Positions 1 through 10,756 of a DNA stretch of 64,000 nucleotides are shown piece after piece; the first letter of the stretch is position 1, and each line of letters starts with the position of its first letter. Source of the DNA: Salvator merianae. Lineage: Eukaryota > Chordata > Lepidosauria > Squamata > Teiidae. The notes under the pieces are model-generated. The model saw nothing but the letters and a program-made list of their open reading frames with translations. It searched no databases and was not told where the DNA came from. The DNA is taken from the NCBI GenBank assembly GCA_003586115.2, contig QVOM02000116.1, positions 30,295,062-30,359,061 on the forward strand, written 5' to 3'. A program made the position numbers and the translations under genes.

Positions 1-10
1 AGCACCCTAT

Positions 11-49
11 GGAGATAAGCTTTGGAGATAAGCTTTGGAGATAAGCTAA
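11..49. repeat. 13-bp tandem repeat, 3 copies
   Basis: Three head-to-tail copies of ggagataagcttt at 11-23, 24-36 and 37-49; the third ends in taa rather than ttt. Each complete unit carries a HindIII-type aagctt. The array may continue to the left of the window edge. Confidence 0.9.
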
Positions 50-168
50 GGAAGCTTTGTTGGGACCCTTTTGATGAGTTTGTCATTTGTGTGAATCTCA
101 GAAGAGGGAGTACCTACCAGACTAACCCCAAAAGGGAGGAAGTGCTCTGAGGACTCTCTGTTCAGAAT

Positions 169-206
169 GTAATCTGGAATAAGGCCCACCCAGTGCAGAA
201 ATGGTC
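169..206 (+). mobile_element. End fragment of a small Harbinger-like MITE (family B)
   Basis: The segment reads aatctggaataaggccc followed by cagtgcagaaatggtc. It matches the right end of the family B copies at 29579-29752 and 29430-29786. Only the last ~40 bp are recognisable and no target duplication was seen. Confidence 0.6.
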
Positions 207-1070
207 TAAGGGGGATTACAAACAAGAATGGCATCCAACTGTCCTCCATAAAAAGTTCAGCAAGCTGCCTTCCCAAGGTGGATTGAATCTCTCTTGAAAG
301 CAAATATAGAAAACTTGGGAGGGGGAAGAAAGAAGAAAGCAAAAATGACACTCTGACCTTCCCTTTAACTTTCTGCTTCCTCTTTCAACTTATTAAAAAT
401 TGGTTAAAAGGAGGGACTGGGGTGAGACAGCCTGATTCATGCTGCATTTTTGGCTTCCCTCTTCACTTCTCCAGTACATGGAGTTTTAAATATGCCTCAA
501 TATTTAAAATACTAGGCAGGGGAAGGGAGTGTGAACTTACACATTTTGTTTACCAAGAAGTCTGCCCATATCCTTAGAAACACGTACTGTCTCTTGTTTA
601 ACTTTCACTTATTTTATTCCACTTACCACGTCGTTCCCACACAGGGAAACTTGCCATCTGACCTTGATGCTTAAACACCTTAGATGAAATAACTTTATTT
701 TTCTTTCATGAACTTTTCCTTAAGCTAACACTTCTTCTGCCAGCAGGCTAAAGGAGATGCTTGTGCCTTATTAACCTTTTAATCTTTTTATAGCTGACGC
801 TGATTTCCTGATGTTATTATCTGAATAAAGTTTTCCAAGTTTTTTGGTCATGAACTGTGTCGCCTTGGTAAGATGCCACTCTCTTACCCATCTGCACTGC
901 ATTTATTTTGCTAATTGGCTGTGGCTTGCCAGCGGTTCCAGAAGATGCCACCTAAAGACAAGCTGAGCTTGCTTAAATTGCCTTTCAACATAACTGTAGA
1001 AATCCGTCCTAGATAACATATGGCAGCTCTACTGCTGGTTCTCACCTAGATCTGTCCACTTTCTACTCTT
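207..1070. other. No gene recognised
   Basis: AT-rich unique-looking DNA. I see no repeat terminus, splice-bounded exon or long open frame. An AATAAA-like hexamer near 825 has no context to make it a polyadenylation signal. Confidence 0.6.
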
Positions 1071-1141
1071 CTTCCTTCCTTCCTTCCTTCCTTCCTTCCT
1101 TCCTTCCTTCCTTCCTTCCTTCCTTCCTTCCTTCCTTCCTT
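1071..1141. repeat. (CTTC)n microsatellite, ~71 bp
   Basis: Uninterrupted tetranucleotide cttc repeat, about 17 units. The perfect run suggests it is young and likely polymorphic. It abuts a LINE-like fragment starting near 1145. Confidence 0.97.
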
Positions 1142-1144
1142 ATG

Positions 1145-1260
1145 GGGAGACTCACCTTCAGGTGTTTAGGACCCAAATGTTTGAGGGCTTTATATTCCAG
1201 TATTAGCACCCGGAATTGGATGGAGAATTAACAGTCAGTACAGCTTTTACAGGACTGAGG
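1145..1260 (-). mobile_element. LINE-like 3'-region fragment (L2-type, tentative)
   Basis: The text tgagggctttatattccag, then tattagcacccggaattgg and cagtacagctttta, resembles a repeat common in squamate and turtle genomes (agggctttat..., caccttgaattg..., cagccagtgtagct...). In fuller copies this lies 5' (in LINE sense) of an A-rich LINE tail, which gives the minus orientation. The family name is from memory of such repeats and is not secure. Confidence 0.5.
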
Positions 1261-2914
1261 GGGTACCAAGAATACTTGGGGGGCATGGTTAGATATATAA
1301 GTTTTGAGTGGGAAGTAACTGATTGACCAAGTCTGGCTTAATTAGACTTGCCAGATCTTAGCTTCTGTACTTTAAATAGTTGTGTAAAACAGAGAAGTTG
1401 AGCAGATGTTGCCTCCATTATAAGTTACATGTCCCGAAATTCCCTTTTCTATATAACTGTTAATGCGAATAGCAGACGTCCCATGGGGGTGGGATGCAGG
1501 TGCAATCCAATGTGGAAGATGTGAGATGCACGTGAGTCTCTGGGCAAGCCGCAGCAAGGACATGCCATTTGTCTTCTTAGAAGCTTCCACCTCTGGATGA
1601 AGGCTGTTCCATGAGAACTCCCTTTAAAGCAGTAATATTGCAGTGCAAGCTGTTTCCACAGCACCAGAAATAGCAATGGAGCTTGACCGCTTTTGGTGCA
1701 CCAAAGAAGTGTATGTATGTGGACATCGGCAGGGTAAATCACTGCCTTCTGCCACTGAGCATTCCCATGGGAGGGTACAACAACCCGTGAGCTGGTTATA
1801 AGAGGAGCTAGGTTGGCATAATTGTATGTGCTTTGATCCAGGTCCACCACTGGGCCCATGAGTGCCTGCCAAGGGTCACCATTCATGTTCTCTCCAGTTA
1901 AGGACTAGACTCTCTGTGTGTGTGGGCACATGCAGGCACCCACTTTACTAATAACTGAATTCTGCCACTGAAATCACTGTCTTGTGCCAAGGAGGGATCA
2001 TTTCTCCACTTCCAAGGTTGTTGAGCTTTCCATTGCTGCTAAGATTGAGGTTTCCCAACCTGAACCCACTGCTGTGGTTCAGGGCACGATTAGGTGGGGT
2101 TGGTGCTTCAAACTGTCAATTATAACATCCTCTTTGGCTTGCCCAAAGGGGTATTTTTGATTGATTATTCCAAGATTTCTGGGTCTTTTCCCTTGGTTAT
2201 CCATTACCAGAGTGAAGTTCATTGAAGTGTTGGTAATTTCTAATTAGCAAAACCTCCTACTGGTCTGCCTGATGCATGTAGCCCATTTGAGTGAGTGCTG
2301 GGCATATGTGTGCTGCCTTGTGAGGTATTTTTTGATGTCTGAACATCACCCCAAAATGGAAATGTCTGAAAAATATTATAGTCCCCTTTTCTCTTCTTTG
2401 ACAGTTAAAGTGAATCTTTTATTGTTTCAAGGGAAAAAAAGGTGGTGCTGGCTTGAGATTTGAACTGGGAGATCGTGGGGAGAGCTGATAATTTGTGAAA
2501 AGGGGACGGTAATTGCTACCCTTCACCATCACTCCTCAGCTATGTTAGGGGCAATTCTAGCTTCACTGTTGAGGGGAGTTCCACTCTGCTTAGCCATTCA
2601 CCCTGATTGGCTGATTTTTTCCCTGGTTCTCCCCACTCAAATCTTGGCCTTTTATTCTTACTCTGAACCTGCCACCACTATTAAAATCCCCACTAAAGCT
2701 ACACTGTACCACTTGCTATTGGAATTGCCTACTTTTGACCCTAATTTCCTCAAGTTTAACTGTTTCTGTAAAGTTGCCACTTGGATTTTTACTTTGCTTT
2801 AATAAAAACACCTGTATTGAGATTGGTCTTGCTCATTTCCGCTTGCTGGGGGTTTGACTGCCTGTGACATGTCTGTCAAATAAACATTTTTAATTCTATA
2901 GATCCTTCTATAGA
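1261..2914. other. No gene recognised
   Basis: The longest open frame is 145 codons on the minus strand (1449-1886). It overlaps other frames on the same strand, shows no family motif, and is not called as a gene. The part near 2540-2880 is C/T-rich and ends in an AATAAA (about 2801), but no LTR boundary or TG...CA pair could be supported. Confidence 0.5.
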
Positions 2915-3254
2915 GGCACAGAGGCGCAGAAGGCTAAGGCACTGATTTTTCAATAGGAGGATCGGAGTTCAAGGCCCCTGTCTGCTGTGTAGAGGGGATG
3001 AGCGCCCTCTACTGGCCTCTAGCTCCAGCCAACCTAGCTGTTCGAAAGCAAGTAATTGCAAGTAGATAAATAGGGAGCATCACATTGTGTGATGCGGAAG
3101 ATAGATAGATGTAAGCCTTCGAGCGAAAAATAACCTTGTAAGCCACTTTGAGTCAGCTTCGTCTGAGAAAAGCGGGGTATAAAAACCAAGTTCTTCTTCT
3201 TCTTCTTCTTCTTCTTCTTCTTCTTCTTCTTCTTCTTCTTCTTCTTCTTCTTCT
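2915..3254 (+). mobile_element. tRNA-derived SINE with a Sauria-SINE-like body and LINE-type tail
   Basis: The 5' part is tRNA-like: a box-A-like segment near 2921-2939 (gaggcgcagaaggctaagg) and a box-B-like gagttcaaggcc near 2966. The body carries ccaacctagctgttcgaaag and gcaagtagataaatagg (3030-3072), which recall the Sauria SINE. The 3' part (3133-3190) reads ttgtaagccactttgagt and gagaaaagcggggtataa, a tail of L2/CR1-like type, not the Bov-B tail expected for Sauria SINEs. It ends in a (TTC)21 microsatellite. No flanking target duplication was found. This may be a composite SINE family. Confidence 0.75.
3191..3254. repeat. (TTC)n microsatellite, ~21 units
   Basis: A perfect ttc repeat forms the 3' tail of the SINE at 2915-3254. 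On the minus strand it produces a spurious polylysine open frame. Confidence 0.97.
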
Positions 3255-3811
3255 GCCTTAGAATGGGATTCTCTTCAGACATGTGCAGAGTGCCAGAGCA
3301 ACGCTTGTACTGGAGCTCGAACTAAGTAAGCACATAACTAATTGTGAAATGTACTGAGCTCAGGATGAGGCGGTATTTTACCCATCTCAAACGCTGCAAA
3401 ATGTTTATGTTTTGTTGAAATAGGGGCATTTTTTTTCCAGGACATAAGATGTTTTAAAGGAAAAGATTGTGATTTTCATACTTTTGTTAACTGAGTGTTT
3501 TGACTGCTCAGATATATGTGACTTCAGAAAAAAATGTTTACAAATTTCTAAAGGTGCTGTAAAATTCTTTATAGCCTTTTTGAAAACAGCTTCCTACAGA
3601 TCATCAGATATAAAGCATTTATTACTAAAAGCAGCTTTTATTTCAAAACTTAAAACTATTTTAAGAAAAGAAGAGGTTGTGCTTTCAGCTGCAGCGGCTG
3701 GCAGTAAAGTGATTCTCAGCAGAAATATTTTCTAATTAGTATATAAAGGAACACGCTTGACATTTAAAGAAATGCTGCATAGAAATGGAGAAAAAAAGGT
3801 CATTAATAATT
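3255..3811. other. No gene recognised
   Basis: AT-rich DNA. A short open frame (3469-3735, +) has no recognisable motif. Nothing else is supported. Confidence 0.55.
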
Positions 3812-3891
3812 CAATCCTAAATCTGTCTACTCTAAAGTAGGACCCACTGCATTCAGTGGCACTTACTCCTAAGTAAATAGATATAGCATTG
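3812..3891. mobile_element. Small foldback element (~80 bp)
   Basis: The left arm (caatcctaaatctgtctact...) and the right arm (...agtaaatagatatagcattg) are imperfect inverted repeats around a centre at cccactgcattcagtggc. The text resembles a very common reptilian repeat that includes a spaced cttactcctaagtaa and ccattgaattcaatgg-like palindrome. No target duplication was identified. Confidence 0.6.
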
Positions 3892-4419
3892 CAGCCTAAG
3901 CAGGCTTTATTCATGTTGGAAAAAATAGCAGATAAAAATATGTTCATTTTTATATAAACTTTTATTAAGTCTTTCTACCATAAGAAGATTGTGAGGAAAA
4001 AAGCGCAGAATATTTGGCCTTGCACATTTTTGTTCTTGCTGAGACGTGCGAGGTGCTGAACAGTTGATTGTTTCTATTTTTTGCTGAGAACCACAAGGTC
4101 ATGCAGTAGACAGAACGCTGCATTTCGACAGGAGATTGGAAGTAAACTGTCAAGCTGAAATGTAACCTCTGAAAAGAATCTCAGAATGTTCATTTATCTG
4201 AGACTGGCTTCTTCAGAAGTTGGCTCTGCCTGGTATAGCTCCGGATTTCTGTGTCAACACTGGGCTTGGTCATCCCTTGCTGCCAATAAAATGCAACTTC
4301 CCTTGTATAATGTGGCTATGCACAGCGTACTTTTTGCCTGCACAGTCAGTAAACAGAATGTAATAGTACAACATGATTTGGCCTCTGTGTAATGCCATCA
4401 GCTTATACTGATAGACTGA
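3892..4419. other. No gene recognised
   Basis: Mixed unique sequence with a short open frame at 4186-4392 (+) that has no motif. Nothing else is seen. Confidence 0.5.
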
Positions 4420-4705
4420 GGCTGTGTCTCCATTGCGGAGCCCAGATTCCTTTGACAGGACCCGAGGATGTCCTGTTTCCATATCTTCCCCTTTTGAAGT
4501 GTCTGGGGGAAGGCGGAAGTGCCCTAGGCATCAAAGGTGCCTAAAGTGCAGTGCATGAGGAATGACTCTGAGGTTATTGCCTCACACACTGGCAAGGCCT
4601 GATCACCTTGCTGCAGCTTGTGAAAATGGACCACTGTGATTGAGAGGTGACCACACTTGCATATAGACGCCAACAGTGGCCTCCCTGTGCAGGCACAGGG
4701 TATAC
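4420..4705. mobile_element. Possible MITE fragment starting ggctgtgtctcc
   Basis: The left end ggctgtgtctccattgcgg resembles the terminus of the element at 19578-19956, whose inverted ends are ggttgcgtctcc and ggagacacagcc. The right boundary is unclear and no target duplication is visible. Confidence 0.4.
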
Positions 4706-5354
4706 CCAATGTTGCCTAGCCCAGCAAACATGGAACTAGGGATGTGTTTGAGCTGATCATGGCCAAAGTGGGAAAGCTGCTATTGTTCCTGATGTTGCAT
4801 AAGAAGAGGTGAGACCTGGGTTTCCCCTCAGTAGTGTAGTTAGCTTATATTGCCAGATATATGCACAGATATATACTGCACAGTCAGTAAAGTACCTGCA
4901 AAGTCAGTAACTGCTCTCTGGCATGTGAGAGCAGGAATGAACTTACCTCCATGCGGGGGTTTCAAAGATGATCTTTGAAGCTTGCGTAAGGAACAATGGA
5001 GGATATCATAGTCCCATCTTCAAAGCTTATGCAAGTTTTGGAGCTTAAGCAGGCTTTGAAGATGGGGCTGTGGCATTTTCCTTGTTTTAGGCACGTGTGG
5101 AAGCACCAATGCCATGTTTGGAACAGTTTTAGTATACTTGTTGACCTTTTCAACAGGTCCATCACTGAACCAGATAGGGAGCCCTTAGGATGGTTCTGGA
5201 TCAGAATGGTCCATAGTTTTAATCCCCTGAAGAGTTTAATGAATCTCACTTGGAAAGCAGTGATTAGTCTTCAAGCTTTTTTTTAATTTGATTATGAAAA
5301 ATGAAAAACAGATATATAACAGAGATTTTTCAGGCTTGGAGCCTGTTTGTATTT
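4706..5354. other. No gene recognised
   Basis: Contains imperfect local repeats of agcttgcgtaag and agcttatgcaag type near 4980-5060, and a tagggatgtgtttgagc at 4737 that recalls a hAT terminus but has no partner end. No gene is seen. Confidence 0.5.
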
Positions 5355-5367
5355 TAGTGCTAGCGAG

Positions 5368-5600
5368 CGTGGAGACTCCCAGTATGCAGCGTTTGCACCT
5401 ACTCCCAGGTGTGAATGCTATAGGCCATGGTGTGGCTGTGGCTCTGCAATCGTGTGCCATGTCCCTGGTCATCATGGCAGCAGCTGGATGTTTCCGCTGG
5501 TGCTGTTGTGGCGGGCAGCCAGCATTGGCATTGTGAGTACTGGAAGCCCATTTCTGAACTGCTCCAGCCCCCGCAGTGTGGATGGCTGCCGTACAACAAA
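5368..5600 (-). mobile_element. Family A MITE, partial copy
   Basis: The segment with aggtgtgaatgctat, gtgccatgtccctggtc and atcatggcagcagctgg is the reverse complement of the middle of the fuller copy at 15780-16218 (catggtgaccaggaacatgg and neighbours). Neither GGCC-type terminus is intact. Open frames here are by-products of the GC-richer repeat. Confidence 0.7.
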
Positions 5601-7339
5601 ATGGCCCTGGACTCATGGTGCAGTGGTGGTTTGGTTTCTGAATTCCTTTGGAATTTTTGGATGGACTGAATAAGGTGTATGTATACAGAAATTAAAGATT
5701 TACCAACCAGGCTTGTGCCAAACTAAAGTTCAATGCTATTGAACCACCCAAAGAGGACAAGGACTGTCAGGTGCTTTACTTCACAAGTCTGGCCTCTTTG
5801 ATAGCAAAGACGAGATATGGGACAGCTGAGTGCAATGGAAATTACACAGTGTACGCAACTGCTCGCTGCTGCACACCTTTCATCACTCTGTCACTGCTTC
5901 CTTATAGATCAGGGAGGTGGGCAGGATCATGTCAGGCTTGTGACTGACATTGCACAGGTACAGAGATCCAGGGATGTCCCAGGCCTTTAAGGGCTGAAAC
6001 TCCCCATCTTTTAATTTGGAAGAAGAGGTGGTAGCAAATGTAAAATGGAATGTTAGAGGCCAGCCATTACACTGTTTTATACCAACAGTAGTAAGTTCTA
6101 CTAAACACATTCTGAATTAAATAACTGTATTTGAAATGTTTGTAACTGGGAGAAGTAACGAAGTGAAGAGGAACTGAACACAAGTCAGACCCATTACAGT
6201 TGAGCACGGTTGCCAATTCATGGCTTTCCTGGTGTTGGTGAACTATATAAATCCATTCATTTCTTGCCTTTGACCAGCAACATCTGGTGGGTGTTAAGCA
6301 GGACATCCCGTTTTTGATGGTTTAGGTTCTTGTGAAGTTCTAAAATTCAAGGGGAGCTCATAGGAGTTAATCACACTGTAAATCATGGTAGCCTACAAAG
6401 TCTTCTGGTTTTTAATATGACACTAAGTTACTGCCTATCTGATGATGCTAAATTATCATTTCTCCTAGCAACTGTCTTCCATCATTTATTACATGTTTGG
6501 TGAAGTTAATGAACATGAGAAGAGAGCACTTCTTGTTCTGTCCTTGTTTTTGTTTTGTTTTGTTTTGTTTTGTTTCCTTTTTGGACTGTAACGCTGTTTA
6601 CTGTCTGTCACAATGATAGTTCAATTTTCAGAGATGTTGCCACCTTCTGCTGCTGATTAAATTCTTGTTTAGTTTCACTGCCAAGTCTGTTGGATTAAAT
6701 TAACAAGCCCTGTTTGTTTTAGTGGGAATGACCTGCAGCGACCTTCAGCTTGTACAAAATAATAATCTTTTCAGTGATTTATTGATTCTGTGTCCTTTAT
6801 CTTCTCTTAACAAAATGTGTAATAGGAATCTTTGCCTTTAGTTTGCTTGAATTTACAGGCATGCATTTTTTTAAAGAAAATTCAGAACAGTGGAGACAGT
6901 ATCTAATCACTTTTCTCACTTTACTGTTATTAACACTTGCTGCTTCCGTGCAAGATTTGCCAACACATGATTATGCTAAAGATAAAACATCACATAATTC
7001 CTTAGTCCATAAAATATCAGGCTTTTGAATATTAGCCACTTCAGCCTTTAAGAATATTAAAATGTTTCAAAATAAGCCTCCAAGACGACCTTATCCGATT
7101 GCTTTTTGCTTTCACATCCTTTATTCACCTTTTTATAGTAAAACAGATAGCAGAGAAGTTCTGGAAGGAGGAGGAGAGGGAGCAAACAAAGCAGGCCAGA
7201 AATTAATATTAAAAAAGATAAAAATTGTTGAAGGTACAGCTTAATTTTCAAGTTTTAGTTTACTTTCAACAATATGGCATTCCCTCATATGTAAGAGCAT
7301 ATGAATGCCAAGGGGGCAGTGCCAATTAATCTCAATGGA
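5601..7339. other. No gene recognised
   Basis: Mostly AT-rich DNA with a (GTTTT)n tract at 6546-6575. Open frames under 80 codons show no motif. The 6600-7250 stretch has no repeat signature and could be unique intronic or intergenic DNA. Confidence 0.55.
6546..6575. repeat. (GTTTT)n microsatellite
   Basis: About six units of gtttt, 30 bp. Confidence 0.9.
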
Positions 7340-7440
7340 ACACAGACATAGGAATCTGCGTTATACCAAAGTAAACCAGTCTATAGCCATGTTGACATGG
7401 TAGCCCCCTCATCTTGAGGAGGCAGAGTTCTGCTGGATGG
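7340..7440 (-). mobile_element. Remnant of a tRNA-derived SINE 3' body
   Basis: acataggaatctgcgttata, then ccaaagtaaaccagtctata, resembles the reverse complement of the squamate SINE text ...ctgattcagtataaggcagcttcatatgt. The copy is old. The tRNA-like head is not visible here; one is visible in the copy at 51690-51807. Confidence 0.5.
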
Positions 7441-8589
7441 TTACTTGAGAATGCTGTGGAAGCTGCAAAGTAAACTTTCTTTGCTACCTTCAGTGCCTCT
7501 CAATAGGCACAGTTATGTGCTGTTATATGTGTTTGGCCATCTTTATGCAAAGTAGCATATCACTTGCCATTCCAGCCATCTTCTGACCAGTTTCGTTGCC
7601 TGGAATTCCTCAGAAAAGGAGCATCTCGAACTCCACAGTGCTGGAGAGGGCACTGAAGAGTGATCCTGTCCACAGCCTGTTATGTCTCTCTATTCCAAAT
7701 GTCCACAAGAGTCTTTGCAGGATCATCGGCTCTGGTTTCTGGAAGTTCCCCTAGAGCATTCAGGAATCCTTCAGATTCCATAAGCCTCTGGGGACAGACC
7801 GTCTTAATATGTACCCTGTGTTTGTGATAGCAGAGTGTTGTCGTAACACCAACCTTTACCCAATGGTGGTCTGTCCATGACAGTGGGTGACATTATCCCC
7901 CCCCCCAATATCCAGACCACCCTCCCTGCAGTCCAAAGCAAAGTTCAGGTCAAGTGCATGACCTGCTGTCTGTGTTCATGGCCTTCACAGAGGAGATGAA
8001 TTCTTGAGCTGGTCTAAAGAAAGTACTCTCTGCATAAATGTTGAGGCTAGCCTGTGTGAATGCACACTGAGGGACCACGTTGAGTGTTTCAAAACTGCTC
8101 TTTATACACCTCTAGTCTGTATAGCATTGCACTGTTGGGGCTGCTTCTCGAATTCAGCTGTGCAGATCAGTGACCTTGTGCCAACTCAGCTGTACCTGCA
8201 GGAATTGCCGTCAGTGCAGGTGAGCTACTGCTGAAGTCCATGCACCAGGTGGACAGTGATAACAGGAAGTCGCCCCTGCCTTTGCTGTCCATTGGCATGA
8301 TGGTGGGAAGGGTGGAAGCAGGCAGCAAGTTCCCTCAAAGTCATTTTTCCCACTCTGAAAGGATGCTTCCCACAAGAAGCATGTTTCCAAGGGCACTTTC
8401 TGGCCCTCGGAGGTGAGCTGCAGGCCCAAAGCTGGTGCAGGTGTGTGGAGACTCACATCAGAGACCCTTTTCTGCTGCTGGTGGATGCACCTTAAGCCTG
8501 TGGGCTGACTAGCAGAGAGCTTTTCCAGCAGAGAGCTTTTCTAGTGACCCTGTTGTTAGTGTCAAGGCAGAAGAGTGAAGAACAATCAG
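7441..8589. other. No gene recognised
   Basis: Contains a C10 homopolymer near 7900 and a 16-bp duplication at 8511-8542. Two open frames near 8004-8234 (+) and 8211-8456 (-) have no motif. The 8210-8460 part is GC-richer and may be an unrecognised repeat. Confidence 0.5.
8511..8542. repeat. 16-bp tandem duplication
   Basis: agcagagagcttttcc at 8511-8526 is followed directly by agcagagagcttttct at 8527-8542, differing at one base. Confidence 0.9.
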
Positions 8590-9430
8590 AGTCTATTGAT
8601 TTTTAAGTCACTTGAAGGATGGTTTGACAAATTTAAGGAAAGGCATACCTTGTACAACATCAAGTTAGTTGATGATATAACTTCAGCAGGTCTCAAGGCA
8701 CCATGAAGGTACCTCCAGGGATTTCATCAGCTAATTGAGAAGAGATGTGTGCCAGAATTTTCAGTAATGATGAGACTGGGCTGTTTTGGAAAAGAATATC
8801 AAGTAGAACATTTCTTCTGAAAAAAAGGAACAAACTCCCTGAGTTCAAGGCATCAAAGGCTGTTTCTCACTTGTGCAAATACTTTTCAGAACCTTGGGGT
8901 GAAGACTATGCTATTATACCACTTGGGTTGTCTCATCATGCCCACGCAGAGAGGGACTAGGGGGCAGGAGTTTCAGCAGAGGTGCCCTTGCTGCATTAAA
9001 AGGGAGGGGCTCTGTGGCTTCATTTTGGAGCACTGAGATGCCCAGTGACATGGGAATCTTTCTCTATTGTATCCCTCCCGTGAGAGAGCTTTGGATAGCA
9101 TTTGTGCTCTTCACTGGAGCAATGCCCTTGTCTTGGGGTGCCTTGTGCCACAAATAGAAACATAGTGTCTTAACCCCTTGAGGAAGGTTCCCAGTAAGGT
9201 GAATGGAGACACATTCTCATTGAACCTTCCTTCACTAAAGGAGAAGAACACTGACACCCAAGCATGATGGCACGGGTAGCAATATTGCTGTTCTTAGACT
9301 GATTCCACAACTATTTGTTCATGAGACAGAGAGGTATCTTGCATTTAAAACCCTTGTCATCATCTGTGATGTTCCTGAGCATTCAGCTGTTGTGAACTTT
9401 GCCCATCCTGAAGCCATTAATTGCAAATCA
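8590..9430 (+). mobile_element. Decayed Tigger/pogo (Tc1-mariner superfamily) transposase
   Basis: Three segments match the pogo/Tigger DDE transposase (CENP-B/jerky-like family). At 8617-8700 the translation reads GWFDKFKERHTLYNIKL, the segment before the catalytic core. At 8745-8860 it reads SNDETGLFWKRISSRTF and continues to FKASK, matching the conserved ADETGLFWK...SRTF...GFKASK block with the first catalytic Asp kept. At 9280-9400 the frame gives FVHETERYLAFKTLVIICD and then VPEHS, matching the FVPEV..YLA...LLI.DNAPGHP block, with the second catalytic Asp apparently kept but the following residues altered. The segments are in different frames with stops between them. About 350 bp (8870-9230) that should encode the middle of the core is unrecognisable. 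No terminal inverted repeats or TA duplication were found. It is a dead genomic fossil. Confidence 0.82.
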
Positions 9431-9548
9431 GCTAACAGGCAAGTAAGATCATTGCAAATGTTAGGGAAGACTTGCTGTGGGTCCTACCTAGTACTGAAAG
9501 TTATCTTGCAGTTTCCTTTAGCAGAGCTTTCTCTGTGGTTGCACCTAG

Positions 9549-10030
9549 GGCCTTTTCACACTTGTTGCCATAGAACAGGATAACTATCCTGTTCTAAGGT
9601 GGAATGGATTCTACAACATGGACATCATCCACATTGTGGAGTCCTAGAACAGGATACCAGCAGGATACCAGCATTTGCAAATGCTGGTGTCCTGCTCCTG
9701 ATTCCCACCATGATAGTGGCTGGAAAGCACCTGGCCGCTGCCATGGTGATCGGCAAAGCTGCGGATTGTGCAGGCATGAGCAGGCAAACTCACATGATCG
9801 CAAAGGTGCAACAGCAGTGTTGGAAGCACCTGGAAGCAGGCGCAAATGCACTTTACCAAGAGCAGGCTGACTACTCCAATCAAGTTGTGGAGCACAATTT
9901 AGTGCTGCAAAGCTAGGAATGATCGGGAGCAGCTGGAGACTGCTACTGACCTTGCGGGCTGCTGCAAGGTGTGGACATGCTTGCCTAGTGAGCATCTGCA
10001 TGCTCGCTAGGCAGCAAGTGCGGAAAGGCC
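9549..10030 (+). mobile_element. Family A multi-hairpin MITE, near-complete copy
   Basis: Ends are inverted: ggccttttcacacttg on the left and caagtgcggaaaggcc on the right. Flanking triplets are tag and tac, so a 3-bp target duplication is only weakly supported. Inside are several palindromes: agaacaggata / tatcctgttct (9572-9595, 11-bp arms, 2-nt loop), ccagcatttgcaaatgctgg near 9668, and gcctagtgagca / tgctcgctaggc (9983-10012). The termini resemble PIF/Harbinger-like MITEs. No transposase is encoded; the 135-codon minus-strand frame here is incidental. Confidence 0.8.
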
Positions 10031-10756
10031 TACACTCTGGAAAGCTGTTCCTTCAGATGTTTATGAGCTCCTATCCTGGAAACGTATTTGTGCACCGAGG
10101 AATTCCCAGTGCGAACAAGTTCTTGGCCCATGCAGTTTTAATTCAGTTTTAATACTTGGCTGTTTTTAATCTGTATTTACCTATTTTTAAGATTTATCTT
10201 GTAGACTACTTCTGGATTAAAGAAAGAGACCAGAGTGTCAATGCAACCTTCAAAGAATGCTACACAAAAGACAGCTTGAAGGATCTTTACTGATATTGCT
10301 GAGTCACTTACTGAGTGCAGATAATCTGCCCTCAATGCCTGCTGGAAGAATCTCTGGCCATAGGCATTCAGTGAGTTCACTGAATTTCTGTCTACAAACA
10401 ATGATATTGGAGGACTGATCTAATTAAGTTTCTGAATTGGTGAAGAAGAGGAAACCACTGTGGTGTCTGCTCTTAACCTCAGAGTTTTTTCCCTCCCAAA
10501 ATATGAAAATGTACTAGGCATTCCTAGACAGTGATAGAATGGAATCCTGAATAAGTGGGATGTTGAATCTGTATTTGATCTCCCACTGAAATCTAAAGGG
10601 AGCTGCACATTCTTGACAGGCAAGCAGCAACAATTCTTTTTTGTTCCAAACCTTCTAGGTTTCATACCATCCAGCCATATCACTTGTGAATCACTGGGAC
10701 CAAATTCAGATTGACCGTAATACAATCACCAGCCCATTGATTATGCAAAGACTATG
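10031..10756. other. No gene recognised
   Basis: Mixed unique DNA. The 101-codon minus-strand frame (10420-10725) and the 77-codon plus-strand frame starting at 9919 have no motif. Confidence 0.5.

Noticed and set aside
826..834. AATAAA-like polyadenylation signal
   Set aside because: Single hexamer in AT-rich DNA with no upstream coding exon or downstream GU-rich element identified.
1449..1886. 145-codon minus-strand open frame
   Set aside because: Overlaps other minus-strand frames, no motif, no splice or start context; random GC-moderate sequence gives frames of this length.
2470..2880. Possible solo LTR ending near an AATAAA
   Set aside because: No TG...CA ends, target duplication, primer-binding site or polypurine tract could be found.
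3034..3282. Minus-strand frame with a long polylysine run
   Set aside because: Translation of the (TTC)n tail of a SINE.
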